Under the pieces are notes generated by a model. The model searched no databases. It was not told the DNA's origin and worked only from the letters and a program-made list of their open reading frames with translations. The translations under genes were made by a program, and so were the position numbers. DNA of 61,880 nucleotides from Amphimedon queenslandica. Taxonomy: Eukaryota; Porifera; Demospongiae; Haplosclerida; Niphatidae. Every line of letters begins with the position of its first letter. The first letter of the stretch is position 1. Of this stretch, positions 46,384 to 56,158 are shown piece after piece. The DNA lies in contig NW_003546262.1 in the NCBI RefSeq assembly GCF_000090795.2, positions 211,641 to 273,520 of the forward strand. The letters are read 5' to 3'.

Positions 46384-46595
46384 CTAAAGTTATAGCTGAA
46401 CAAAAATCAGCAGTTACAACATCAATCATTTTCCCAATAGCACAAACCTGGCTTCTTGACAAAAAAATGTTGTTTAATGCTCCAGTGTCATGGATATAGA
46501 TTAAACTACCATTATTCAATGCAATAGTGTCTGTCCAAACAGGCATAGGAGAAAAAAGTAAGAGATTGTTTGGACAAAGCATGTAGTTCAAGACA
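46384..46595 (-). CDS. Putative exon on the opposite strand inside the Academ-like element
   Basis: Open between an acceptor-like CTTGTAG at about 46596 and a TTTAGGTATTA donor at 46384-46379. It reads LFSPMPVWTDTIALNNGSL, then SRSQVCAIGKMIDVVTADF. The encoded part around AGCACAAACCTGGCTTCT also occurs at 40946-40965 near the other end of the element. It is not recognised and could be a second-gene exon or chance. Confidence 0.25.
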
Positions 46596-46825
46596 CTACA
46601 AGTAGCATATCATAGTGTTATACACTAGTAATTGTTACTTTACTTACCATATTATTAGAAACCTCGAAGAACTATCATAAAAAGCCCAGAAAACTACTAG
46701 CATGACATCTTAGAAGCTCTACTGACTGTTTTTTCAGTAACCTCATTATCCGCCATTTCAGATGGTAACGACCAGTTCCTGTTTAAATAAAATAATTCCG
46801 CTTTTGCACGGTGGCGTCTCGGCTG

Positions 46826-47187
46826 GAAATGATTATAATAAGTAATAAAACTAATAAAAGAAACAATGAAATGCAACAATGATAGATGACTTCAAGGATT
46901 ACCTCACATTCTCACCAAAAGAAATAGAATACACTCAGAATCCATGTATCCATGTAGCTGTCAGTACTATAGGCCGGCTGAAAAAGAAGCTTCTGAAAAA
47001 GCATTGATCATAAAAGCAGATATATGCATGTACAAGTATGACACTTGTGAATAAACAAACTTACATTGGCCCTGCCATATAGTTAACTATTCCCTATCAA
47101 TACAGAAACTACTTTCATATCTGAGAAACGGTACAGTATAACCACATCACACATCACAAAAAGATTTAATCTACATGTATCTAATAT
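46826..47187. other. No clear gene
   Basis: AT-rich sequence between the Academ-like element and the GTGACC MITE. Nothing recognised. Confidence 0.4.
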
Positions 47188-47424
47188 GTGACCATAATTG
47201 ACAAAAGGTACCTTATGGCGGGTAGTGAAATTTGTCTTTCGAGCCTAAGAAATCTAACTTCCTGAGCCCCATTTATCATAAAATTACTCCACAGGATGCA
47301 AAAAGTTACCATGAAACTTTTAGAAACAATGATTGTCAAACAAAGCACTCACAGGTTGATATTTGCCATTATTAAGATCAATTTTAAAATCCGCCATAAG
47401 GGCCCTTTTGTCAATTATGGTCAC
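47188..47424. mobile_element. GTGACC MITE, copy 2
   Basis: Ends GTGACCATAATTGACAAAAG on both strands, 35-bp inverted repeats including CCTTATGGCGG. Flanks ATAT (47184-47187) and ATAT (47425-47428) fit a 4-bp AT-rich duplication. Frames within it are not genes. Confidence 0.85.
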
Positions 47425-47618
47425 ATATATCTAAGACAAGAAAAGGGCAGGAATGGGAGTATTGCTCATGCTATAACTGCTCTACCAAACCATACCATGT
47501 AACTGTTTTGATAAGGATCCAACCACAAAATAAACTACCGTATAGCTTGAAATTTTTGTGGGTCGATAATTTTGTGGTTTGCTCTTAGTGGGACATAAAT
47601 CATGGTTTAATTTTTGTA
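47270..47618. repeat. 349-bp identical duplication, copy 1
   Basis: It matches 48360-48708 with no difference seen, at an offset of 1,090 bp. It spans most of the GTGACC MITE and the left part of a CCGTATAGC MITE (from 47538), then breaks off at 47618. Confidence 0.9.
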
Positions 47619-48174
47619 TAGTGCCTGCATTCATAAATATCCATTTTCAGGCATATTTATATTAAATGTAATATTTCCGGAAGTGCCACACCCACAGGGA
47701 AGAAACTTTGTGAAATACTACAATATGGCCTATCCTTTATCTGGACTTTTTCTGAGATTTTTTAAATCAGTTTTGGTCGTGATTTTCTTTGAAAATGAGA
47801 AAAATTGTTATTATTTAAATTATTTAATAAAGGAAGATTAATATTGTCATTTTTAAAAGTTGAAATATGAGGTATTTATACAAGTTAATAATTCACAGAA
47901 TCATTTTTAAAATTTGTACTGTCGTATGAAGTTATTAATTTTTATTTAGTTTTTTAACACAATGTGTCGAAAGTAAAATAAATTCAATGCATAGATTAAT
48001 AAGGGAGAGTAGAATATTAGTAGTATGCTAGATAAGTAATTAACATTTTCACATAAGTAATTTTTAAAGTACATAATAATAATTAAGTTACAAGTCCAAA
48101 TACACGGCGATGTAACTTATATTTTTTAACAGCAACCTCTACATCTTTTCCTCCACTGTTCCTCTTCTGTATGC
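47619..48174. other. Unique sequence between duplication copies
   Basis: AT-rich, no gene seen. It replaces the right half of the CCGTATAGC MITE and runs to the assembly gap. Confidence 0.5.
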
Positions 48175-48359
48175 NNNNNNNNNNNNNNNNNNNNNNNNNN
48201 NNNNNNNNNNNNNNNNNNNNNNNNNNNNNNNNNNNNNNNNNNNNNNNNNNNNNNNNNNNNNNNNNNNNNNNNNNNNNNNNNNNNNNNNNNNNNNNNNNNN
48301 NNNNNNNNNNNNNNNNNNNNNNNNNNNNNNNNNNNNNNNNNNNNNNNNNNNNNNNNNNN
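48175..48359. other. Assembly gap, 185 N
   Basis: The second copy of the duplicated block begins at the first base after the gap. Confidence 0.99.
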
Positions 48360-48708
48360 CATTTATCATAAAATTACTCCACAGGATGCAAAAAGTTACC
48401 ATGAAACTTTTAGAAACAATGATTGTCAAACAAAGCACTCACAGGTTGATATTTGCCATTATTAAGATCAATTTTAAAATCCGCCATAAGGGCCCTTTTG
48501 TCAATTATGGTCACATATATCTAAGACAAGAAAAGGGCAGGAATGGGAGTATTGCTCATGCTATAACTGCTCTACCAAACCATACCATGTAACTGTTTTG
48601 ATAAGGATCCAACCACAAAATAAACTACCGTATAGCTTGAAATTTTTGTGGGTCGATAATTTTGTGGTTTGCTCTTAGTGGGACATAAATCATGGTTTAA
48701 TTTTTGTA
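48360..48708. repeat. 349-bp identical duplication, copy 2
   Basis: Identical to 47270-47618. Here the CCGTATAGC MITE continues to its right end. Contains the right part of a GTGACC MITE ending at 48514. Confidence 0.9.
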
Positions 48709-48824
48709 GTTGACAGTTTACATAGCCTGAAAGGGAAAGGCATTTCATGGGTTTAATTTTTTTGGGCAGCCCATAAACACAAAAACCACAAAATTTACAT
48801 CGCACAAAAATTTCAAGCTTAAGG
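48628..48824. mobile_element. TA-flanked MITE with CCGTATAGC terminus
   Basis: Ends are CCGTATAGCTTGAAATTTTTG and, on the other strand, CCTTAAGCTTGAAATTTTTG, with TA at 48626-48627 and 48825-48826. Subterminal ATTTTGTGGTTT occurs in both arms. The left end is also present at 47538. Confidence 0.75.
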
Positions 48825-48826
48825 TA

Positions 48827-49373
48827 CCAAATATTCTCAAAACAACTAAAATCCATGATACTGTAAATGTACATTGTATAATTGTACATCATAGTAAGAG
48901 ATATAATGTAGCTCTGTCATAGCATGTACATGTAGTTATGTGCATGATATAATACATCATACATGAACAGAACCTTACATGAATGAATATAGGAGAGAAA
49001 AAGAGAGAGAAGGGGTCAGACAATGTACTATGCAAAAAAGATGGAGAGCATTTTCATACATGCAACAGCAGTACACATCATCTATGACAGGTGCATTAAA
49101 AGATAGAGGATTGAATGTTCTTCAGTAAGTCAATTAAGGAATTGGTTGTATTATCATTGCAGATGTAGATGCATACTAAATGTACATTACATTTGAATTC
49201 ATAGCAGGGATAAGGAGGGAGGCAAGAAAGGAGGAAATGGAGGGAGGGAGAGATCAAGATAGGCTGGCAGGGATAGAGCAATGTAAGACATATACCCAAA
49301 ATGGTTAGGATGCAGGACATGTATAGTGCATTAGTGATATGGGGTATGACTACATATTAAAATCATAATTATA
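48827..49373. other. No gene; purine-rich tract
   Basis: Purine-rich runs at 48989-49015 and 49205-49252 (GGAGGGAGG-type). No coding sequence recognised. Confidence 0.5.
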
Positions 49374-49717
49374 TAGGCGGTAGCCTATATGTAGGATTGA
49401 GGTAGATTTTTCAAGATGGCGGCCGTTTTTATGATTTTCAGACACTCACAACTCTTTTATCTTATGTTGTACAGCCTTATAATTGGTTTAGATGAGCTCT
49501 CCTTCACTGAGCGATTCTCTTGGTACCTTTAGAGTGGACTGTAATGCAGCGGGAGCATTTCTGGAGAATAGGCCCTAATTCAAATTTTTTGCAAAATTCT
49601 TCAGACTTTTTCTCTTCTTTCATCTTTCTGGTATCAACACCGAAACCTTTTAAACCAGAGAACCGCTCAAGTTGGCTTTTACATCATTCCTTTGAGCTTG
49701 GGTCAAGCACTGGACAT
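49374..49717. repeat. Dispersed repeat, copy 2
   Basis: Aligns with 7078-7420 in the same orientation from GCGGTAGCCTATATGTAGG to the TCATTCCTTTGAGC region. Divergence is roughly 15-20% by eye. Confidence 0.65.
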
Positions 49718-49897
49718 ATGGCTTCAAAAAGAAGCAAGAACAGAGAACAATGGAAGACAAATTCCAGCTGCAGCACCACGTGGGTTTGTGGTTTGATGCC
49801 ATTTTAATTTATGTGCACGTGATTAGCATAAAATGATTAACCTAACCACATAATCATAACAGAAATTAATTTCATAATTTAAGAAAAAAGAATGGAA

Positions 49898-50192
49898 ACA
49901 AGTAAATAAAAAACATTAAAAATGGAAAAGTAGTAGGATTAAATTGTAAAAAAGTAAAGAAACAAGAGGGTACTTGCAAAGTGGTGTGATAACAAATCCT
50001 ACACCACTGCATAAAAGACATGGCTTCATAGTTTATCATGTAGTAGCCTGTGTGGATAATTACAATGCCTTTGGGTAATATCTTTCATGCAGTGGTGTAG
50101 GATTTGTTATCACACCACTTTGCAAGTACCCTTTACTTTTTTACAATTTAATCCTACTACTTTTCCGTTTTTAATGTTTTTTATTTACTTGT
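49898..50192. repeat. ~295-bp palindrome with hAT-like internal ends
   Basis: Arms of ~110-120 bp (49898-50019 and 50081-50192) around a ~60-bp centre. The inner part of each arm reads CAGTGGTGTAGGATTTGTTA pointing away from the centre. Its first 15 bases equal the hAT terminus at 1857. The outer part (ACAAGTAAATAAA, GAAAAGTAGTAGGATT) resembles the arms of the element at 18030-19815. The left arm has 9 extra bases (AAACAAGAG). Flanking 49718-49897 and 50193-50502 show no gene. Confidence 0.75.
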
Positions 50193-50502
50193 ACTAATAT
50201 GAAATGAACTACATCTGCATGTAATGGAAAGGCATTATGTCAGTTCACCTTATCAATGATTGATGGCATCATGGAAGCAGCATTTAAAGTTCCTGATCCC
50301 TCTTTTCTTTGCACAATGTAAGTTGAGAACAGATAATATCCAATAATTTCTTATGTTTTAGTATTAAGACTCTTCATCCTATGTTTTGAGACAAAGAACA
50401 AAAGAGAGGATGGAGTACATGTGTATGTAGTGCATATGTGATACATCATAATCCCTTTTTCTGATTACTCATAAAGAACAAGTACAACCCAAACATTTCT
50501 AA

Positions 50503-50860
50503 ATGTTTTGTGTATGCCACCACAAACTCAAATATAAAAACAAACACAAATACACAAACACATGCACAAACCAACACAAGTACACAAACACATACATAAC
50601 ACCAACACAAATACATAAACACATGCATAATACCAACTCAAATACACGAACACATGCATATACCAACACAAACACACATATACAATCAGAAATACACAAA
50701 CACATGCAAGTACAATCAGAAATACACAAACACACATTATACAATCGGAAATACACAAACACATGCAAATACAGTCGGAAATACACAAACACATGCATGT
50801 ACCAAAACAAATATTAAAACACATGCATATACAATTACAAAAACATACATGTGTATACAA
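50503..50860. repeat. CA-rich minisatellite
   Basis: Irregular units of about 24-32 bp such as AATACACAAACACATGCA and ACAATCAGAA. Frames on both strands are open because of the low complexity and are not taken as genes. Confidence 0.85.
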
Positions 50861-51118
50861 ATCGAGTTTGCAGTATAATCATTAACCCTTCGCTTCAGTC
50901 TGTGTTTGCGTGTTTTTATTTAATATCCTTTTTACTTTTTCATTTGGGCTTCCAGGCCATTTTAGCTAATGTTGCATATCTGCTGACTCAGCAACAAATA
51001 GAGAATCATGTGATATAGTTATAAAAATGAATAATTGTAGCATGCAGGCATAAAAGTATGATTATAATATCTTTTTAATTTAGAAATATATTTATTTCTA
51101 TATTTAAACATAATATGA

Positions 51119-51499
51119 ATGCTTCCAATAATATCATTAAACCAGTTCCAGAAGTCAGCTCATCAATGTGCATTGGGTGTGCATGAGGTCATTCCACATT
51201 ATCTGCCGGATCATGTATATTTTGATAGCATTTCTGATCCAGCTGCCATTGGTTATCTATGGAATGGACATTCAAACAACATACAGAGGTGGTTTGGCTT
51301 AATGGCATTGAAGTCAATGCCCATCAGGTGTGGAATGACTGGAACTGGTTTCAAACCAGTTCAATACACGTTGGAAGTGCTATATAGTGCTCATGGATTT
51401 TGGAAAAAAAGGGCAAAGCCTAAGGTTTACAAATTTCATAAAGGCCTCTTTATCTGTTTTAAACATATTCATGGAGATATAGTTATTACAAGTAGTTAA
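51119..51499 (+). CDS. Unrecognised open frame, possible gene fragment
   Basis: A 126-codon frame. From about residue 30 it looks protein-like: HVYFDSISDPAAIGYLWNGH, then GLMALKSMPIRCGMTGTG and FWKKRAKPKVYKFHKG. No intron sites or family recognised. Confidence 0.3.
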   Translation: MLPIISLNQFQKSAHQCALGVHEVIPHYLPDHVYFDSISDPAAIGYLWNGHSNNIQRWFGLMALKSMPIRCGMTGTGFKPVQYTLEVLYSAHGFWKKRAKPKVYKFHKGLFICFKHIHGDIVITSS

Positions 51500-52936
51500 C
51501 ATCATTAAAGGCCTGTCAAAATTACAATGAAATACACAAGCTCAAAAATTATGTGCCAAATTATAATAATTATAGTCAAAGATAAATTAATAGTCACTTT
51601 GTAAAATTGGTCTAAAAGGCAAAAGCATCCTCAAAATGCCATCATTGCCTTGTTGAGTTAAGTACATGCACCATAAGATATTACGCAAGAACTTGACAGC
51701 TTAGGTAAGCTCAGAGCTGTTACACAGCAATGATGCATGTTGGTTAGTAACAGGCCTTTGCTTGGACAGGCAAAAAATATAAAAGGAACTGATAGCAAAG
51801 GCAAGAACTATAAAACTGATGAGGAAAGTCCAATTGATACAGACTTGTAGCATCACCAAGGAATCATGAATATCAGAAAAATAATAACTTTCTTAATGCT
51901 TTTTCCATTTCAGTGCTTGTTTGTAGTAAAATATAAGTACATGTGTATTTTACTTTTGATTCACAAAATCAAAAAAATTTTCGACATATATACATGTAGC
52001 TTACTAAACTAATAAATATACGGTAAACTAAGAATATTTGCTTAGTTTCAGTAAACTGTGTACAGTCACAGTTTCAGTGGATAACAACTTTTCCAACACA
52101 AAATAAAAGTATTAGACCAAAACGAAAACTAATGCTAAAACTGTCACTAAATACTATTTCACTTTCTAGATGTCACACGTGTATTATTATGTGTAGCCAG
52201 CTACATATAGCTGATAATTAAAGTAAGTAGATGAAGATGTATTTTGTCTATTTTATGATAGATATTTTTGTAGTACATCAAAAAGAAAAGGCTTCGAAAG
52301 CCATCGTATGTACATATTGTTTCGTATAGTGCTTCTAGTATAGTAATCAAGAAACATAACATTCTACATGTCCAATACTACTGTTATTATTATTATCATT
52401 GTAATATAAATTAAGTCAGGTTCGAATAATTATCATTAATATTATTAATAATATTAATAGCACTATCATTATTATTTAATTATTAATACAGTGTACCGCA
52501 GATAAAAATGAAACTACAATTACCACTAGGAACCACACATACATGTACATATACAGTTACAAACACAAAAAGAATTAATCTGCTTGGGAAGTAAGAAAGG
52601 GAGACAACACAAACATTTAAAAAATGGACCTATTCACATCAATAAGGGAGAAAAGGAGTTTGAAAAAGTAACACTCAAAAGCACACACAGGTTGATACTG
52701 GTTACATGTATTAGAATCTTATCAACACTTACCATGATTTCTACTTCGCTTTTTTTGCCTCTTGCTAAAGTGACTAATGAACAAAAGCACTCATTTAGAG
52801 TTGCTTCAGTACCTATTCAGTCCGCCATTTTACCTCCAGGTGTGGATAACATATTATGATTATGCATGGTTGACATTTATCTAGTTATTAAACTTCAGTT
52901 GCATAACCTACATTTCTTGTCATCACATAATCAATC
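51500..52936. other. No clear gene
   Basis: AT-rich sequence with an (ATT)n-like stretch at 52380-52490. A short piece near 52675-52700 (AAAAGCACACACAGGTTGAT) weakly resembles the GTGACC MITE interior. Confidence 0.4.
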
Positions 52937-55493
52937 ATGGCGGAATTAGGGAAGGCAAGCAATGGTGCAAAAAACAAACAATTGAGTAGTACTCCGACTG
53001 GAAAGACTCCTGCAAATAGGCCTAAGAGACGTCCTGCTGTCTCTGCTGCTTCAGTCAAAAGTATTCAATTAGTGTACCTGCGTGGTAAACAGAAGAAGGT
53101 TTTTGAGTAGAGGCTGTTTCTCGGGACAATCATTCATTGCGTCGTAAGTCAAAACTTTTTGTTTTAAACTTTTAATGTTGTGGCCTTCTATTTGGTTTGT
53201 GATAACATCTTTTAAGCACCAGTCCACTATTCCCAACTTTTTGTTCCAAACTTTTAATGTTGCGGCCTTCAATTTGGTTTGTGTTAACATCTTTTAAGCA
53301 CCAGTCCACTATTCCACCTGTGTGTTACTACTTCATCTACAATTACTGCTGACTCTTATTAACTCGCCTCTATGTGGTCAAGAGGCTGCTTTCTGAAGGA
53401 TTTTGAGTTGAGTCTGTTTTTTAAAGACCATCAGTCATTCAGTAGTAAGTCATAACATTTTCTTTTGAACTTTTAACTCTACATGGCAATGATGGCCAAT
53501 TTTACAGTCACTGTTAATTTACCTTTCACTGTAATTATTATAATTTTGCGATGTAATTTTTGAGCTGGTTTCCTGATAATGTACATGTTTGTGAATGTAT
53601 GCTTGTTTTGTACATGTATTTATGTAGTAATATATTAGTAGTTGATAATGATGATATTGGCTTAGTGTTCAAATGTACTTGTGACTCAAGTGATGCTCTA
53701 TAAGTTGTCTAATATAGGTGAAGTAGTGATATGACTATCAATCTTAATGTACATGTAAAACCCCCAATCTCCAGATATTATTGCTTATTATCGTCAGTAT
53801 TGTTAGTTTATTGCCCACTCCAGTTTGGTCCGTTTCACAGGTGGAGAGGGCAGGTAAAATTTTTTATCAAAGATATTTTTTAATTGCCGATGTGGGCGGG
53901 AAAGGTCAATCTACATGCATGAATGTAATTGGAGTTGACTTTACATGTGCTTAACTGCACATATCCTTTTTTTACCCTGCATGTGTATGCTATGTACCAA
54001 AATTAATGATTAATGCAACAAGTCATGCTATTTGGCTTGGCTAAGCTCTGATTCACTTTATCTGAGTCACTTTATTTCTATGCAAATATAAATGAGTGAA
54101 GAATAAAAATCTACATCTACTAATGTCTAAGACTGCTAACCTATGCTGCGATTGATTATGACTACTTAACCCTAACTCTGGCTTTTTACTTGTATAAGAT
54201 CTTGTGCTGTTTCAATACATTTTTTACTGATTGTTTTAATAGTAATAGATATGATTAACAATTCCTCTTTGTGAAACTTGTAGAATCGATTATTATATAA
54301 TTTTGGTGAAATTTATCACATCTTGCTTCAAATAACTTTTACTGTTCATTCACACTTTTACTTAATGACACTTCCTTTATGTCACAGTCACATGCTATTC
54401 ATCAAAATACTTCTCACTTTACTTAATACTTTAGTCTTCTCTCTCTCTCATTACAAATGCAATGATAGCCATTGCAGTTGATGGTCATTGAAGGTGTGGT
54501 TGATTCACACTATTATTGAGATTAAGGATTTGACTGATCTGTTTGAAGAGTAGTCCAGGTTCTAGGTCCATCTAGTCCTCTCTCATTGACTGCAGAGTCA
54601 ATTGCTGATTTCTCATTAGCTTTTGTTGTTCGCAGAGACTCAAGGCAGGTAATGATAATATTTATGTAGCTACATGTACATGTATGTTGTACAATGTAGA
54701 TAGTTTGGAGTGGTTAATTTCGGCAAATTGCTTTTTTTTGAATTAAGGTTTTGAAAATGTGAATTTTTATGAAGGCTGTTTGTTGTTTTAACATGCCAAC
54801 CCACATCTCAAGTAAAAATTTTGCTTTATGTTGGTAGTTCGTTGAAATTTTACATGCCTAAAATACATGTATCTACTTGGTAGCTATGTACAATTGTACA
54901 TGTACATGCAGGATGTATAGTTCTTCATTGTAATTTTACTACATGTACATTTGTTTTTTTTTAATTTGCATGTATATTGATGTACACTTGTACATGTACC
55001 TACATACGTGCACGTCCATGTACACAGTTTTTCATTTTCTGTTTTTACATGCATATTATTGTTGTAGTCTAATTATTAATTAATCTTCATTTTTAATTAA
55101 TACAACTGAATAACATACTGTGTGTACATGTAGATATATGATACAAAGCAGCTGCTAATTCTTCCTTGTGAGCTAGGAGTAACTGAATGGAACGATCATT
55201 CCTCGCATACAACATGGTGTTACTATGGGCATTCTATGGAACGGGTTATTAAACTTGCAGCTTAGTAAGCTAATAATAATAATATTAACAACAATAATAA
55301 TAATAATATTGATAATAATCAGAATGTGAGTACGTATAATGGGTTTCATTGATGATTCCCATGTCATTAAATTTTATAATAATAATAATATTAATAATGA
55401 ATAATAATAATAAGTCATGATTTATTTTATTTATTTTCTAGTGTTATTCCTGGAATGATTGTTGATGGTTACTCATTAATAATAGTTAATTAA
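52937..55493 (+). CDS. Candidate intact spliced gene, four exons, unknown function
   Basis: Exon 1 (52937-53084) starts at ATGGCGG with a basic N-terminus, MAELGKASNGAKNKQLSSTP... ending KSIQLVYLR plus one base before GTAAAC. Exon 2 (54596-54648), after CATTGACTGCAG, reads SIADFSLAFVVRRDSRQ and ends at GTAATG. Exon 3 (55152-55264) reads LLILPCELGVTEWNDHSSHT and CYYGHSMERVIKLAA, ending at A|GTAAGC. Exon 4 (from 55442, after TTTTCTAG) reads VIPGMIVDGYSLIIVN and stops at 55491-55493. Phases agree at every junction and no stop intervenes, giving about 120 residues. The family is unknown. Chance concordance is possible because exons 2-4 are short. Confidence 0.4.
53153..53316. repeat. 82-bp tandem duplication in intron 1
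   Basis: Two units share AACTTTTTGTTYYAAAC, TTTAATGTTGYGGCCTTC and TTTTAAGCACCAGTCCACTA. A more diverged relative of the upstream part (TTTTGAGT...CTGTTT...CAGTCATTC) lies at 53400-53480. Confidence 0.85.
54640..55140. repeat. Cluster of TACATGTA-type palindromic words
   Basis: ACATGTACATGT and shorter forms occur many times (for example near 54670, 54895, 54940, 54990, 55125). Similar words are scattered across the whole window, mainly in noncoding DNA. Confidence 0.6.
55265..55440. repeat. (ATA)n-rich tracts in intron 3
   Basis: Two runs of AATAATAATATT-type sequence (55270-55318 and 55377-55413). Confidence 0.85.
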
Positions 55494-55512
55494 TTAATTA
55501 ATATTAGCTAGT

Positions 55513-55719
55513 ATGTCAACTTCAGGCTCTATGATATTGGCTACATTGTCACCAAATGACCCTGTGCTCTCTTTCCCTTCTTCTTCCTTCCCTCTATCTC
55601 CTCTCTCTTACGCTACTCTATTGACTCAAAGATTGGGCATTGTATGGGATCAATATGGATCAAAAGGGAATCAAAAGAAAACAGGTTCTAGTTCAATCTC
55701 GAAAATTAAGAAGCCATAG
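55513..55719 (+). CDS. Small Ser-rich open frame, doubtful
   Basis: An ATG frame of 68 codons (MSTSGSMILATLSPNDPVLS..., basic C-terminus KGNQKKTGSSSISKIKKP) lies just downstream of the candidate gene and after an AG acceptor-like site. It could be a further exon of it in an alternative splice form. No family recognised. Confidence 0.25.
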   Translation: MSTSGSMILATLSPNDPVLSFPSSSFPLSPLSYATLLTQRLGIVWDQYGSKGNQKKTGSSSISKIKKP

Positions 55720-55997
55720 TAGTTGTGCTCATACAAGTAAGTATTAATGCATGCTGCTTATTTTACTGGTGTTCATGTGGTGTGTACTCATTTTTTTGCC
55801 TCGCCAGCAATTAGCATGGGCAAGGACTATGTTTGTTGGTATGTCGTCTGCAGACATTGGGTCAAGCACTTGTGCTTGTACTTAAACACAAATAAGCAAA
55901 GCTTTCAAATTACTTACATTTACTATCTAATTTTAAAAGTGCTTTTAGGCACAGCAAAAAGTGTATGTGAATAGTGTACATGTACATGTAATGGTTA

Positions 55998-56158
55998 CAC
56001 AGTCCAGTAAAATTGTAGTAACAGCTAGTAGTACATAATAATCATAATCTTACAATACATAATGGTAATGATAGTAATAACACAGTCCAGTAAAATTGTA
56101 GTAACAGCTAGTAGTACATAATAATCATAACCTTACAATACATAATGGTAATGATAAT
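55998..56158. repeat. 83-bp tandem duplication, two units
   Basis: Units at 55998-56080 and 56081-56158 match almost perfectly from CACAGTCCAGTAAAATTGTA to ACATAATGGTAATGATA, with a T/C change in the CATAAYCTTAC block. It is recent. Confidence 0.9.

Larger units (their letters stand above)
40661..46825 (+). mobile_element. Academ-like DNA transposon, nearly complete
   Basis: The ends read CAGCCGAGACGC from 40661 and CAGCCGAGACGCC from 46825 on the other strand, with weaker similarity continuing about 50 bp. GAAA flanks both sides (40657-40660 and 46826-46829), a 4-bp target duplication. The single large gene inside carries cysteine-rich N-terminal blocks, an XPG/FEN1-like nuclease region and a CXC tail. 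Academ elements are known for 3-4-bp duplications and an XPG-like nuclease domain, so this name fits best; it is a family assignment from memory. Confidence 0.7.

Noticed and set aside
48126..48438. Open frames crossing the run of N
   Set aside because: They consist almost only of unknown residues across the assembly gap.
47296..48592. Two identical 68-codon frames
   Set aside because: They are in the GTGACC MITE and the duplicated block next to the gap, not conserved proteins.
50446..50878. Overlapping Cys/Val- or Thr/His-rich frames on both strands
   Set aside because: All fall in the CA-rich minisatellite and look open only because the repeat lacks stops.
53153..53316. Possible CRISPR-like direct repeats
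   Set aside because: Two head-to-tail 82-bp units without spacers in a eukaryotic intron; an ordinary tandem duplication.
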